Source of the DNA: Sporosarcina ureae
GTDB lineage: Bacteria > Bacillota > Bacilli > Bacillales_A > Planococcaceae
Assembly: GCF_002109325.1 (NCBI RefSeq)
Contig: NZ_CP015348.1
Location: 461,501 to 525,500 of the forward strand
Direction: 5' to 3'
DNA: 64,000 nucleotides
Shown here piece after piece: positions 42,846 through 52,637 of the stretch. The position numbers and the translations under genes were made by a program. The first letter of the stretch is position 1; each line of letters opens with the position of its first letter. Below the pieces are notes generated by a model, which worked only from the letters and a program-made list of their open reading frames with translations, had not been told where the DNA came from and did no database searches.

Positions 42846-45257
42846 TTATGAGCGAAGTTGTGCATTTGCTTGGACTGTTAATGCATCCAATACTTTACTA
42901 TGCGCATTGACGACATCTTCGTCCGTTAATGTACGTTCAGGATCAAAATATGTGAGTGAGAACGCAACAGACTTTGTTCCTTCTTCCACATTCTTTCCTT
43001 CGTATAGATCAAATAACTGAACTTTTTTCAGTAATTTACCGCCCGCTTGATGGATAATCTTCTCTAACGTAGCAGACGATGTATCTCGATCAACAACCAA
43101 AGCAATATCGCGGGATATAGATGGGTAGCGAGGAACAGCTGTATACAACAGTTCTTCCGTTGCAGCTTGCATAATAGATTGCAAGTTCATTTCCATAACG
43201 TAGGTTTCCTGCAAGTCCCGTTGGTTTTGTACTGTCGGATGGACTTGACCGATGATTCCTACTGACTGATCATCCAACCAAACTGTCGCAGTACGACCCG
43301 GGTGCATTTGATCGACAGTCGCTTTTGTGAATTGGACTCGCTCAAGCAAACCTAATTGCTCAAATAGCCCTTCTACAATTCCTTTCATGACGAAGAAATC
43401 AACTTTTTTCGTTTCACCTTGCCAAGCGTGATGAACCCATTTGCCCGTCACTACTGCGGCAACGTGTTCTACTTCTTTCGGCAAGCCATCTTCTTCGATA
43501 CCTAGGAAAACAGATCCTGTTTCGTAAAGTGCAATCGATTCATTTCGACGTGCCACATTATACGTTGTTGCATCTAGTAGGTGTGGAATGATACTTTGAC
43601 GAAGAACACTGCGTTCTTCACTCATTGGCATAAGTAATTTCGTTACAGGTGCGGTCTCCAATGCAAAAGCCTGTGCATCTTTTGGTGAAGCTAATGAATA
43701 TGTCAGTGCTTGTGAAAGACCTGCCGACTCAAGGAATCCACGAACGATGCGACGTTTTGCTTGATAAGGAGTCAAACCTCCTGGTGTACTTTCTACAACC
43801 GGTAATGTTTTTGGAATTTCATCGTAACCATATAGTCGTGCAATTTCTTCAATCATATCTTCTTTGATTTTCAGATCTTGACGACGTGTCGGAATATCCA
43901 TTACCAGTTGGCCATTGATTAGTTCGGTAGGTATTTGCAAACGGTCCATGATCGTTTTCATTTCATCCATTGCAATCTTCATACCCAAACGATTATTCAC
44001 GTAATCAGGAGAAAGAATGATTCTTACAGGTGTTTTGTCAAGTTCGTCGAAGATTACAGACCCTTCTAGAACTTCTCCACCTGCAAGTTCTGCCATCAAT
44101 TGCGCAGCTCGCTCTGCCGCTTCGGCTACACGATTCGGATCGACACCTTTTTCAAAACGAGTGCTTGCGTCACTGCGTAGACCTACTTCTTTAGACGTTT
44201 GACGAACAGAACCTGGTGCGAAATAAGCAGACTCAATAACAACAGTCGTTGTTCCTTCATATACTTCCGAATTAGCGCCACCCATCACTCCAGCAAGTGC
44301 AACGGGCTCTTTGCCATTCGTTATAACCAATTGACGATCATTCAATGTACGTTCTGACTGATCAAGCGTCACCATCTTTTCACCTTCACGAGCATGACGT
44401 ACGACAATCTCTTTTGTTTCGAGACGATCATAGTCAAACGCGTGAAGTGGCTGACCGTATTCCAACAATACATAGTTCGTGATATCAACCACATTATTAT
44501 GCGGACGAATACCTGAAGACATCAACGTGTTTTGCAACCACTGAGGTGATTCTGCAACCTTGATGTTTTTCACTACTTTGGCCACGTACATTGGATTGTC
44601 TTCAGGCGTTTCAACTGTAAGTTTCAAAGCATCTTGAGCTTTCTCTGCAGATGCTACATAAGAAATTTCCGGAAGTTTGATATCTTTCGATAAAATGGCT
44701 CCTACTTCATATGCCACACCAAGCATACTCAATGCGTCAGAACGGTTTGGCGTTAAATCGAATTCTAAAACGCGATCATACAAACCAAGATGAGTCAAAG
44801 CGCTATCTCCAGCACGGACATCATTCGGTAAAACATAAATTCCTTCTGCGTACGCTTTCGGAACCAATTTGCCTTCTATGCCAAGTTCTTGCAATGAACA
44901 GATCATACCGTTAGACTCTTCGCCACGAAGTTTTGCCTTTTTGATTTTCATGCCACCAGGTAAAACAGCGCCTGGACGCGCGACAATTACATTTTGTCCT
45001 TCTGCAATATTTGGTGCTCCACAAATAATTTGTGAGATTTCTCCACCTACATCTACTTGACAGATATGTAATTTATCCGCTTCTGGATGTTTTACACAGT
45101 CATTTACGTGTCCAATGACGATATTGTCCATATTGAATGAACGATCAATAATACCATCTACTTCTATACCGGCACGAGTGATTTTCTCAGCCAGCTCTTC
45201 TATGGAAAGTTCATTCCATTCTACGTAATTACTTAACCAATTTGTTGATACTAACAT
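42846..45257 (-). CDS. pheT: Phenylalanyl-tRNA synthetase beta subunit
   Basis: 803 residues, the full bacterial length. A tRNA-binding OB domain is at about 40-150 (NIVIGHVNDCVKHPEADKLHICQVDVG). B3/B4 editing domain follows, B5 repeats (IPTRRQDLKIKEDMIEEIARLYGYDEIP), the catalytic-core-like domain and the C-terminal ferredoxin-like anticodon-binding domain (YPSISRDIALVVD). Second gene of the T-box-controlled pheST operon. Confidence 0.97.
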   Translation of the reverse strand: MLVSTNWLSNYVEWNELSIEELAEKITRAGIEVDGIIDRSFNMDNIVIGHVNDCVKHPEADKLHICQVDVGGEISQIICGAPNIAEGQNVIVARPGAVLPGGMKIKKAKLRGEESNGMICSLQELGIEGKLVPKAYAEGIYVLPNDVRAGDSALTHLGLYDRVLEFDLTPNRSDALSMLGVAYEVGAILSKDIKLPEISYVASAEKAQDALKLTVETPEDNPMYVAKVVKNIKVAESPQWLQNTLMSSGIRPHNNVVDITNYVLLEYGQPLHAFDYDRLETKEIVVRHAREGEKMVTLDQSERTLNDRQLVITNGKEPVALAGVMGGANSEVYEGTTTVVIESAYFAPGSVRQTSKEVGLRSDASTRFEKGVDPNRVAEAAERAAQLMAELAGGEVLEGSVIFDELDKTPVRIILSPDYVNNRLGMKIAMDEMKTIMDRLQIPTELINGQLVMDIPTRRQDLKIKEDMIEEIARLYGYDEIPKTLPVVESTPGGLTPYQAKRRIVRGFLESAGLSQALTYSLASPKDAQAFALETAPVTKLLMPMSEERSVLRQSIIPHLLDATTYNVARRNESIALYETGSVFLGIEEDGLPKEVEHVAAVVTGKWVHHAWQGETKKVDFFVMKGIVEGLFEQLGLLERVQFTKATVDQMHPGRTATVWLDDQSVGIIGQVHPTVQNQRDLQETYVMEMNLQSIMQAATEELLYTAVPRYPSISRDIALVVDRDTSSATLEKIIHQAGGKLLKKVQLFDLYEGKNVEEGTKSVAFSLTYFDPERTLTDEDVVNAHSKVLDALTVQANAQLRS

Positions 45258-45269
45258 CAGTATTCCTCC

Positions 45270-46307
45270 TTATGCCTCTGTCCGGTGGAATTGTGAAATA
45301 AACCGAATGTCATTCGTATAGAAATGACGAATATCTTCCACTCCGTATTTTAACATCGCGATTCTTTCAGGCCCCATGCCGAATGCAAATCCTGTAACTT
45401 CTTCCGGGTTGTAGCCAGCCATTTCCAAAACATTAGGATGTACCATACCCGCTCCCAATATTTCGATCCAGCCTGTTTTCTTACAAACGTTACAGCCTGA
45501 ACCGCCACATTTGAAACAAGATATATCCATTTCAACTGAAGGCTCGGTGAATGGGAAGAAACTTGGACGCAAACGAATTTCACGCTCAGCACCGAACAAC
45601 TTCTTCGCGAGTAGATCAAGCGTACCTTTCAAATCACTCATGCGGATGTTTTCACCCACGACAAGTCCTTCAATTTGAGTAAATTGATGGGAATGCGTCG
45701 CGTCATCTGAGTCACGTCGATATACTTTACCAGGACAAATGATCTTAATAGCCGCTCCGTCTTTCGCTTCCATAGTTCGCGCCTGGACAGGAGACGTATG
45801 TGTGCGCAATAAAATATCTTCTGTAATATAGAAGGAATCCTGCATATCGCGAGCTGGATGACCTTTTGGCAAGTTCAATGCTTCAAAGTTATAATAATCT
45901 TTCTCTACTTCTGGGCCTTCTGCAATTTCATACCCCATACTGATGAAAAAGTCTTCGATTTCTTCTACAACACGAGTCAGTGGATGGTGGTTACCAAGTT
46001 CAACAGGACGACCTGGTAATGTAACGTCTATTGATTCATTTTCCAGTTGTTCCTGAATTGCTTGTTGTTCAAGCATCACTTTACGTTCTTCAAGAATTTC
46101 CGTAACACTTTCACGGATTTCATTGACGAGCGCCCCCATCTTAGGACGTTCTTCAGCAGGCAGTTTACCCATTCCTTTTAACAGGTCAGTAATTGGACCT
46201 TTTTTCCCAAGATACGCTACGCGTACATCGTTCAATTCTTTGACAGTATTGGATTCTTTGATTTTCAGCATGACTTGTTCTTTTAGTTCGTGCAACTGTT
46301 CTTTCAT
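45270..46307 (-). CDS. pheS: Phenylalanyl-tRNA synthetase alpha subunit
   Basis: 345 residues; the catalytic subunit of the heterotetramer. An N-terminal coiled coil (1-90) is followed by class II motifs: motif 2 in [21 protein letters not shown] and motif 3 in [18 protein letters not shown]. Expression is controlled by the upstream T-box. Confidence 0.97.
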   Translation of the reverse strand: MKEQLHELKEQVMLKIKESNTVKELNDVRVAYLGKKGPITDLLKGMGKLPAEERPKMGALVNEIRESVTEILEERKVMLEQQAIQEQLENESIDVTLPGRPVELGNHHPLTRVVEEIEDFFISMGYEIAEGPEVEKDYYNFEALNLPKGHPARDMQDSFYITEDILLRTHTSPVQARTMEAKDGAAIKIICPGKVYRRDSDDATHSHQFTQIEGLVVGENIRMSDLKGTLDLLAKKLFGAEREIRLRPSFFPFTEPSVEMDISCFKCGGSGCNVCKKTGWIEILGAGMVHPNVLEMAGYNPEEVTGFAFGMGPERIAMLKYGVEDIRHFYTNDIRFISQFHRTEA

Positions 46308-46370
46308 GTGTACTTGCTCCTCTCTCTATTTCAGTGGTAATCGCATACTTCCCGTTAATTTATCGGAAAA

Positions 46371-46634
46371 CAAAAAAACTCGCCCCTATAAAAGGGACGA
46401 GGTCGATTTCGCGGTACCACCCTGATTAGTTTGCATCAAAAATATGATACAAAATCACTTGAATTGGAATAACGGTCCTTTGCCGGCACGCCTTTACATG
46501 TCTGGTCCAAGCGTGCAGCTCGCGGGGTGAACTTCAATGGAACATCGTTTTCCACACTTTCAGTCGAGGTGTGAAATCCCTGATCACGTGTTGGCCATTT
46601 ACTTTTCCCGGTCATTGCTATTTTCTTTGATTCG
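46371..46634 (-). promoter_or_regulatory. T-box riboswitch (Phe) of the pheST operon
   Basis: The T-box sequence AGGGTGGTACCGCG is at 46410-46423 (- strand). It is followed by a terminator hairpin (46379-46401, CTCGTCCC/GGGGCGAG) and a T run. A 5' region with AGTA K-turn-like sequence forms stem I. The probable specifier is UUC followed by A at 46529-46531 (Phe codon). Uncharged tRNA-Phe should bind here and stabilise the antiterminator, allowing pheST expression. Confidence 0.93.
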
Positions 46635-46640
46635 CCTTCT

Positions 46641-46669
46641 AGTATACCGTAAAACGTTTACGCCTTCAA
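46641..46669 (-). promoter_or_regulatory. pheST promoter (sigma-A)
   Basis: TTGAAG (46664-46669) and TATACT (46641-46646) lie 17 bp apart on the - strand, just before the T-box leader. Confidence 0.75.
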
Positions 46670-46677
46670 TAGCGATA

Positions 46678-47448
46678 TCATGACTGACGCAGTGTATAGA
46701 GCAATATGCCTGTCGCAACTGCCACATTTAATGATTCAGCCTGACCGTATAATGGAATTTTCACTACATGATCTGCTTGGGATAGCAACTCGTTATCGAC
46801 ACCGCTTCCTTCATTGCCTACTAGTAACGCAAATGAGGATTGTGCTTGCAATTCGTTAAGAGAAATTGCTTGCTGCAAACCTGTACCGATGATCGGAACG
46901 TTGTGAGCTTTTAGACGTTCGATCCACACCGTCAATTCTTCTCGAACTACAGGAATGTGGAAGTGTGAGCCTTGTGCTGAACGTACCGTTTTCGGATTGA
47001 ACGGATCTGCACATCCCTTGCCGAGTACCACTGCATCAAGACCTGCTGCGTCTGCTGTACGAATCATCGTACCGATATTGCCTGGATCTTGTACAGCATC
47101 AATTAGTAATACTTTCTTCCATTGATGTTGATCAGCTTCCTCATATTGTGGCTGTTTACAATAAGCAAAAACACCTTGCGTTTGTTCCGTTTCAGAAATT
47201 TCTTTTGCAACTGCCGCTGTCAGTTCAATAATCGGCGCATTCCAGTGTGCCGGAATTTCAATATCTTCGCGTGCAAGCAATTGAATAACCAAATCCGGCT
47301 GTTTAATAGCTTCTTCTACAAGATGAAAACCTTCCACAAGAAACTCTTTCGTCTGATCTCGTTCTTTTCTCGTCGTCACTAATTTCTTCCAATGCTTCAC
47401 TAAAGAATTCTGAGTTGATTCAATTCGTTTATTCAAGAGGCTGTACAT
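46678..47448 (-). CDS. ysgA: SpoU/TrmH-type RNA 2'-O-methyltransferase (YsgA)
   Basis: 256 residues. An N-terminal substrate-binding domain is followed by the knotted SPOUT domain with motifs DPGNIGTMIRTADAAG, LLVGNEGSGV and IPLYGQAESLNVAVATGILLY. It methylates rRNA or tRNA ribose; target unknown. The start used is ATG 47448, whose ribosome binding site is close; TTG 47436 fits common family starts and is an alternative. It shares a control region with sspI, divergently. Confidence 0.9.
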   Translation of the reverse strand: MYSLLNKRIESTQNSLVKHWKKLVTTRKERDQTKEFLVEGFHLVEEAIKQPDLVIQLLAREDIEIPAHWNAPIIELTAAVAKEISETEQTQGVFAYCKQPQYEEADQHQWKKVLLIDAVQDPGNIGTMIRTADAAGLDAVVLGKGCADPFNPKTVRSAQGSHFHIPVVREELTVWIERLKAHNVPIIGTGLQQAISLNELQAQSSFALLVGNEGSGVDNELLSQADHVVKIPLYGQAESLNVAVATGILLYTLRQS

Positions 47449-47530
47449 CCTTTTTTCTTTTTAGTGTACCAAATCAGCGTATATTTAGCGACTTTTGTGG
47501 AAAAGATACGAATAAAGGAGGCTGATGCAA

Positions 47531-47746
47531 ATGAATTTCCAAATACGTGATGCAATTACAGCAAACATGACAAACAATAGTTCCACTGACGTTCGAGGCG
47601 TAATAGACGACGCCATACAAAGAGGAGAAGAACACCTTCTACCTGGACTAGGCGTATTTTTTGAACAACTATGGAAGCGTTCCGACGAAAAAGAAAAAGA
47701 AGAAATCACAAACGAACTTTCCCAATCATTCGCACAAGCACAATAA
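47531..47746 (+). CDS. sspI: Small acid-soluble spore protein SspI
   Basis: 71 residues. The SspI family pattern is clear: FQIRDAITANMTNN, VIDDAIQRGEEHLLPGLGVFFEQLW and a Lys/Glu-rich tail. Made in the forespore. The start ATG 47531 is 9 bp after GGAGG; an ATG six bases earlier is too close. Transcribed divergently from ysgA, like its B. subtilis counterpart; a forespore (sigma-G) promoter is expected but no clear match was identified. Confidence 0.93.
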   Translation: MNFQIRDAITANMTNNSSTDVRGVIDDAIQRGEEHLLPGLGVFFEQLWKRSDEKEKEEITNELSQSFAQAQ

Positions 47747-47767
47747 AAAGGTGTGTGAGGAAAGGCA

Positions 47768-47806
47768 AAAGAGATGCCACAGTCATTACAATGGCATCTC
47801 TTTTTG
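47768..47806 (+). terminator. Terminator of sspI
   Basis: AAAGAGATGCCA (47768-47779) pairs with TGGCATCTCTTT (47792-47803), followed by T residues. Confidence 0.85.
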
Positions 47807-47925
47807 TCTTAACTTATTCAGATTCAAGTACTGAAGTTCAAAATAGATTACAGCACTTACTTTAATGCGCAATAAAAAGTATCTTCTATTCGCATTGCAA
47901 AGGATTGGTGTGGAGGAAAGGGACA
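47804..47925. repeat. Interspersed intergenic repeat, copy E
   Basis: Aligns over about 105 bp with 24575-24680: shared blocks include TCTTAACTT, TTCAAGT, CTTTAATGC and GGATTGG in the same order and spacing. No gene is encoded. It fills the space between the sspI terminator and the convergent acyl-CoA ligase gene. Confidence 0.6.
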
Positions 47926-47982
47926 ATTACTTTATTTTTTATCCATCTAAAAAGTAGTGAAGCGATGCATCTCCGTGTCCTT

Positions 47983-49605
47983 TTACTTGCTCGTATAATG
48001 CTCCTTCAACTGATCACGCAACGCAGCTTTCAAGAACTTTCCGACTGACGTCTTCGGAATCTCCTTCACAAACAAAACTTCATCCGGAATCCACCAACTC
48101 GCAAATTGTCCCTTTAACGAATCCTTCAACTCTTGCACCTTCGCATCGTCTTCCGCCACATTTTCATTCAACACTACGCAGGCTAGCGGACGTTCCATCC
48201 ATTTCTCGTGGGGAACCGCAATCACGGCAGCCTCGTAGACATCTTTATGTGACATTAACGCATTTTCCAAATCGACTGACGAAATCCATTCGCCACCACT
48301 CTTGATAAGATCTTTCGTACGATCCATCAACTTTAGGTAGCCATCTTCTGTCATAGCAGCAATATCTCCTGTATACAGCCATCCGTCTTTGAATGCTTCT
48401 TCCGTACGTTCATCCTTATAATACTCGTCCGCGATCCATGGACCTCTAACGGTTAATTCGCCCATCGTCTTACCATCCCACGGCACTTCTCCGTTTTCAT
48501 TGATTATCCGAATGTCGAGTCCCGGCATAACTAAACCTTGCAACGCACGCGTGTTGATTCGTTCTTCTGTCGACAAGTTGTCCATAGAGGAAGTAAGAAC
48601 CGATAGACTAACGAGTGGTGTCGTTTCCGTCATACCATAGCCAACAATAAACGGTATGTTGTATTTTTCTTCAAATGCACGAATCAAGCCTTTAGGAGAT
48701 GCGGAGCCACCACACACAATGGCACGAAGTGATGAAATATCATGTGATGCTTGCTCGAGCTCTTTTAATATAGCTAGAAAAACTGTTGGAACGCCAGCTG
48801 TCATTGTCACTTTTTCACTTTCAATCATGTCAAGAAGTACAGAAGGATTGAATCCCGGGCCAGGTAATACTTGGGTTGTCCCATAGAACACACCAGCGAA
48901 TGGAATTCCCCACGCATTTGCGTGGAACATCGGCACGATAGACATCGCGACGTCACGTTCGCACAGCCCCATAGCATCTGACAATCCGAGTGCATAACTG
49001 TGCAGCACTAATCCTCTATGAGAATAAATCACGCCTTTGGGCTGACCTGTAGTAGCCGATGTGTAACATAAGCCTGCTGGAGTATTTTCATCTAAATCTT
49101 CTGGATAGTCATATTCATCCGAAGCACTTTCCAATAACGCTTCATATGAATGGACGTTTTCTAACGTAGTTTCAGGTATTTCCTTACTGTCACTCATGAC
49201 GACAAAATGCTTTACCGTTTTCAACATAGGTGCCATTTTCTCAAGATGAGGGAAAAACTCTTCGTCCACTAGCAAGATTTCGTCTTCTGCGTGATTAATG
49301 ATATACATAATATGTTCAGGCGATAGCCGAATATTGATCATGTGCAAGACTGCTCCCGTACAAGGCACCCCAAAATAGGCTTCCAAATGGCGGTGATGGT
49401 TCCACGCAAATGTACCCACTTTTGTTCCATGTCCCATTCCTAGCTTTGTCAATGCATTTGATAGTTTACGTGTTCTCTTCGCCCATTCACGATACGTAAA
49501 ACGCTGTATGCGTTGCTCTCCTGTACGTGAAATGATCATCTTGTTTGGAAAGAATCGTTCTGCCCGTGTAATAAATGTTGATAGAATCAATGGGGTTTGC
49601 ATCAT
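47983..49605 (-). CDS. AMP-forming acyl-CoA synthetase (AlkK/medium-long-chain type)
   Basis: 540 residues. The core motif reads YTSATTGQPKGVIYSH (TSATTG instead of the more frequent TSGTTG), then GYGMTETTPL, LYTGDIAAMTEDGYLKLMDRTKDLIKSGGEWIS and IPKTSVGKFLKAALR with the catalytic Lys. The organisation resembles AlkK-type medium/long-chain fatty acid ligases. The start ATG 49605 is nine bases after GAGGAG; upstream Met codons are less well placed. No FadR box seen upstream. Monocistronic. Substrate not certain. Confidence 0.9.
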   Translation of the reverse strand: MMQTPLILSTFITRAERFFPNKMIISRTGEQRIQRFTYREWAKRTRKLSNALTKLGMGHGTKVGTFAWNHHRHLEAYFGVPCTGAVLHMINIRLSPEHIMYIINHAEDEILLVDEEFFPHLEKMAPMLKTVKHFVVMSDSKEIPETTLENVHSYEALLESASDEYDYPEDLDENTPAGLCYTSATTGQPKGVIYSHRGLVLHSYALGLSDAMGLCERDVAMSIVPMFHANAWGIPFAGVFYGTTQVLPGPGFNPSVLLDMIESEKVTMTAGVPTVFLAILKELEQASHDISSLRAIVCGGSASPKGLIRAFEEKYNIPFIVGYGMTETTPLVSLSVLTSSMDNLSTEERINTRALQGLVMPGLDIRIINENGEVPWDGKTMGELTVRGPWIADEYYKDERTEEAFKDGWLYTGDIAAMTEDGYLKLMDRTKDLIKSGGEWISSVDLENALMSHKDVYEAAVIAVPHEKWMERPLACVVLNENVAEDDAKVQELKDSLKGQFASWWIPDEVLFVKEIPKTSVGKFLKAALRDQLKEHYTSK

Positions 49606-49828
49606 ATCCATCCGCTCCTCTTTTTTAGAAGTGAAATTATCAATCCGTCGTGCATGATTCAAAGCATGTACTCTTCATTTCAATGAAATCGATGCGCAGA
49701 TGGAATGATTCTCAGGATGTACTCTATGCGCAAACGAGTAGTACTATGAATAGTTGTTAACGTTACTTTCTGAATATAGTATATACATTGTCAAACTATT
49801 CTGTCTACATAATTCTGTAGTATATCGC

Positions 49829-50287
49829 TTACGCTAATTTTTGACGTGTCCAAAAGAATACGTCAACTCCCATAACCGTTAACGTTCCAAATACAACTGA
49901 CCAGATCGCAAGACTAATTAGTAGCCAAATGGCGGTCTGAGATTTGGAAGAACCGAGCGCCAACGCTAAAAATGCAGCCAGATGAGAGCCTATGAGAACC
50001 GGACCGAGAAGGGCAAGGCCAGGTATACCAAAGCGCTTCCAAATACTTTCAGCCCGTGCAGTACGTTTTGACGGAGCATTCGCATCCGTTTTCTTTCTAC
50101 TTTCCCACCAGTCTTTTAACTTTTGAAAGATCATAATTTCTAATATTATAGTCAAAGCATTTCCTGCAAATCCAATTAGTACGGCAGTTGCCAAAGGCAT
50201 TCCACGTAAAATACCGAGCGGAACTGCCACCAGCACTTCAAACCCTGGCGCTGCACCTGCAAGAAACACAAGTAGATATGTTAACAA
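49829..50287 (-). CDS. Small multi-drug export-type membrane protein (PF06695 family)
   Basis: 152 residues with four hydrophobic segments; opens YLLVFLAGAAPGFEVLVAVPLGILRGMPLATAVLIGFAGN, the conserved AxPxxE/GxxxGxP features of the family, and a charged central loop (KLKDWWESRKKTDANAPSKRTARAE). The name comes from early annotation; drug export is not established. It is an inner-membrane protein of unknown function. Own ribosome binding site and upstream region. Confidence 0.8.
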   Translation of the reverse strand: MLTYLLVFLAGAAPGFEVLVAVPLGILRGMPLATAVLIGFAGNALTIILEIMIFQKLKDWWESRKKTDANAPSKRTARAESIWKRFGIPGLALLGPVLIGSHLAAFLALALGSSKSQTAIWLLISLAIWSVVFGTLTVMGVDVFFWTRQKLA

Positions 50288-50344
50288 AAAGTTTCCTCCC
50301 CTACTTCGATTCCATTCAGTATATCAAATGATAGGAAGCAGAGC

Positions 50345-50382
50345 ATAAAAAAACTGTTTTCCACGTAAAGGAAAACAGCTAA
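50345..50382 (-). terminator. Terminator of argF
   Basis: CTGTTTTCC (50354-50362) pairs with GGAAAACAG (50370-50378); a T run follows on the - strand. Confidence 0.85.
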
Positions 50383-50390
50383 TCAATTTA

Positions 50391-51356
50391 TTATAGTAAT
50401 GAAGCAATTACCGCTTTTTGTGCGTGCAGACGATTTCCTGCTTGTTGGAAGACATACGAGTTCTTACCATCGATTACGGAAGTCGATACTTCTTCTTCAC
50501 GATGTGCTGGAAGACAGTGCAAGAATACATAATCTTTTTTCGCATGACCGACCAATTGATCATTGATCTGGAAGTCTTTAAAGTCGATCAAACGCTGCGC
50601 TGCTTCTTCTTCCTGCCCCATACTTGTCCAAGTATCTGTATAAATAGCGTCTGCATCAGTAGAAGATTCGATTGGGTCGTATGTTGACGTTACGCTACCA
50701 CCGTTCAACTCGGCAATTTTCTTTGCCTTTTCAAACAAACCTGAATGATATTCATAGCCTTTTGGTGTTGCGACAGAAACGTGCATACCCATATGTGCAC
50801 CTGCAATCACTAATGAATGCGCAACGTTATTTCCGTCTCCAATATACGAAAGTTTCAAGCCTTTTAAATCCCCTTTAACTTCTTTGATTGTCAGTAGATC
50901 TGCCATCGCTTGGCACGGATGAAATAGATCCGTTAAACCGTTAATAACAGGAACTGTTGTATGTTCTGCCAATTCTTCCACCATTTTATGAGATTTCGCA
51001 CGGATCATCACGCCATCCAAAAACTCGGACAATACTTTTCCAGTATCTGAAACGGATTCGCCACGCCCAATCTGTAAATCACGCGCATTCATGAAAATGC
51101 CATGTCCGCCTAACTGGATCATGCCCACTTCGAATGAAATACGTGTACGTGTGGAGTTTTTTTCGAAAATCATACCGAGTGTCTTACCTGCTAAAATGTC
51201 CGGCGTCTTACCAGCCAATGTATCCTGTTTCATGTCATATGCCAGTTGCACGAGATACGCGACCTCTTCGCTAGAATAATCGAGTAGTGTTAAAAAATCG
51301 CGTCCTTTTAAGCTATCTTTTTCTATAAGTGAAGTTGTTTGATTTGTTTTTACCAT
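50391..51356 (-). CDS. argF: Ornithine carbamoyltransferase
   Basis: 321 residues. It makes citrulline from ornithine and carbamoyl phosphate. KNSTRTRISFEVG is the carbamoyl-phosphate site, HPCQAMADLLT and the C-terminal FLHCLPAHREEEV complete the active site. It stands alone, not in an arginine gene cluster. It could serve biosynthesis, or catabolism if an arcA/arcC is elsewhere; the upstream promoter has a palindrome. Confidence 0.93.
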   Translation of the reverse strand: MVKTNQTTSLIEKDSLKGRDFLTLLDYSSEEVAYLVQLAYDMKQDTLAGKTPDILAGKTLGMIFEKNSTRTRISFEVGMIQLGGHGIFMNARDLQIGRGESVSDTGKVLSEFLDGVMIRAKSHKMVEELAEHTTVPVINGLTDLFHPCQAMADLLTIKEVKGDLKGLKLSYIGDGNNVAHSLVIAGAHMGMHVSVATPKGYEYHSGLFEKAKKIAELNGGSVTSTYDPIESSTDADAIYTDTWTSMGQEEEAAQRLIDFKDFQINDQLVGHAKKDYVFLHCLPAHREEEVSTSVIDGKNSYVFQQAGNRLHAQKAVIASLL

Positions 51357-51396
51357 TTTTTAATCCCCATCCATCCATTTGAAGTATGTATAAACT

Positions 51397-51425
51397 AGTA
51401 TACATATGTATATTTATGAAGTCAA
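51397..51425 (-). promoter_or_regulatory. argF promoter with palindromic spacer
   Basis: TTGACT (51420-51425) and TATACT (51397-51402) are 17 bp apart on the - strand. The region between and over the -10 contains the palindrome ATACATATGTAT. An ArgR/AhrC operator is possible but the match to a canonical ARG box is weak. Confidence 0.6.
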
Positions 51426-51459
51426 ATGAATTTTTATAACTTATCGTATAATTTAATTA

Positions 51460-51494
51460 AAAAGACAACGATACTTTTGAGCATCGTTGTCTAC
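51460..51494 (-). terminator. Terminator of the M42 peptidase gene
   Basis: GACAACGAT (51464-51472) pairs with ATCGTTGTC (51483-51491), then TTTTT on the - strand. Confidence 0.85.
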
Positions 51495-51503
51495 TAGTAT
51501 TAT

Positions 51504-52589
51504 TTATTCAAATGTAATGTTTTTTACTTCATTTGCATCAAGGCGTTTAACGACTTCCACTAAAAGTTTCACTGTGTTTTCAAAGTCTTTACGGTGAAGC
51601 ATAGCCGCATGACTATGAATGTAGCGTGTTGGAATACAAATCGCCAATGTCGGAGTTCCTGTTCCGCTTACATGAATTGATCCGCCATCCGTGCCGCCAC
51701 CGGACATAGTTGCAAATTGATACGGGATATTCAGCTCTTCTGCTGTATCCACTACAAAGTTGCGTAATCCTCTATGAGACACCATCGAAGCATCATAGAG
51801 TAAGATTTGTGGACCTTCGCCCATTGTTCCAATAGATTCTTTCGCAGTAACACCAGGTGTATCACCAGCAATACCTACATCGACAGCGAAACCGATATCC
51901 GGCTGAATTTTATTCGCCGCTGTTTTAGCTCCACGCAAACCTACCTCTTCTTGAATTGCTCCCACACTATACAAACGGTTCGGATGTTTCTCATCTTTCA
52001 ACTGCTTCATCACTTCAATCGCGATTGCACAGCCGATACGATTATCCCATGCTTTTGCGAGCAAGTAGTTTTCATTTTTCATCACGGTAAATTCGAAGTA
52101 TGGCACAATCATATCGCCTGGAAGAACGCCCCATGATAGAACCTCTTCTTTTGTCTCGGCACCTACATCAATGAACATGTCTTTAATATCGACAGGTTTC
52201 TTGCGAGCTTCAGGTGTCAGGATATGTGGCGGCTTTGAACCAATCACGCCTGTGATCGTCTCGCCTGAACGTGTAACGATGGACACTCTCTGCGCAAGCA
52301 TAACTTGTGACCACCAGCCACCAACTGTTTGGAAGTAAATGAAGCCTTTATCATCGATTCGTGTCAACATGAAGCCTACTTCATCCAAGTGTCCTGCGAT
52401 CATAATCTTCGGTCCGTTTGCATCGCCTTCTTTGGTTGCAATAAGTGAACCGAGTCCATCATGATCGATTTCATCTGCATAGGGTTTAATATGCTTCGTC
52501 ATGACGTCCCGTGCTTCACGCTCATTGCCCGGGATTCCTCGTGCATCTGTTAAATCTTTTAGCATCTCTAATGTTTCATCCAGTTTCAT
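51504..52589 (-). CDS. M42-family aminopeptidase (YtoP-like)
   Basis: 361 residues of the tetrahedral aminopeptidase/glucanase family, a cobalt/zinc dinuclear enzyme. Metal ligands lie in [12 protein letters not shown], in [14 protein letters not shown] and in [14 protein letters not shown] (catalytic Glu pair); the C-terminal [15 protein letters not shown] and [18 protein letters not shown] end ([13 protein letters not shown]) complete the site. Cytosolic; trims peptides. Same strand as ddh, separated by 48 bp. Confidence 0.92.
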   Translation of the reverse strand: MKLDETLEMLKDLTDARGIPGNEREARDVMTKHIKPYADEIDHDGLGSLIATKEGDANGPKIMIAGHLDEVGFMLTRIDDKGFIYFQTVGGWWSQVMLAQRVSIVTRSGETITGVIGSKPPHILTPEARKKPVDIKDMFIDVGAETKEEVLSWGVLPGDMIVPYFEFTVMKNENYLLAKAWDNRIGCAIAIEVMKQLKDEKHPNRLYSVGAIQEEVGLRGAKTAANKIQPDIGFAVDVGIAGDTPGVTAKESIGTMGEGPQILLYDASMVSHRGLRNFVVDTAEELNIPYQFATMSGGGTDGGSIHVSGTGTPTLAICIPTRYIHSHAAMLHRKDFENTVKLLVEVVKRLDANEVKNITFE

Positions 52590-52637
52590 AAAAGATTCTA
52601 CCTCCTCATTCTACATTCCAAAATAATTTGTCTGGTA

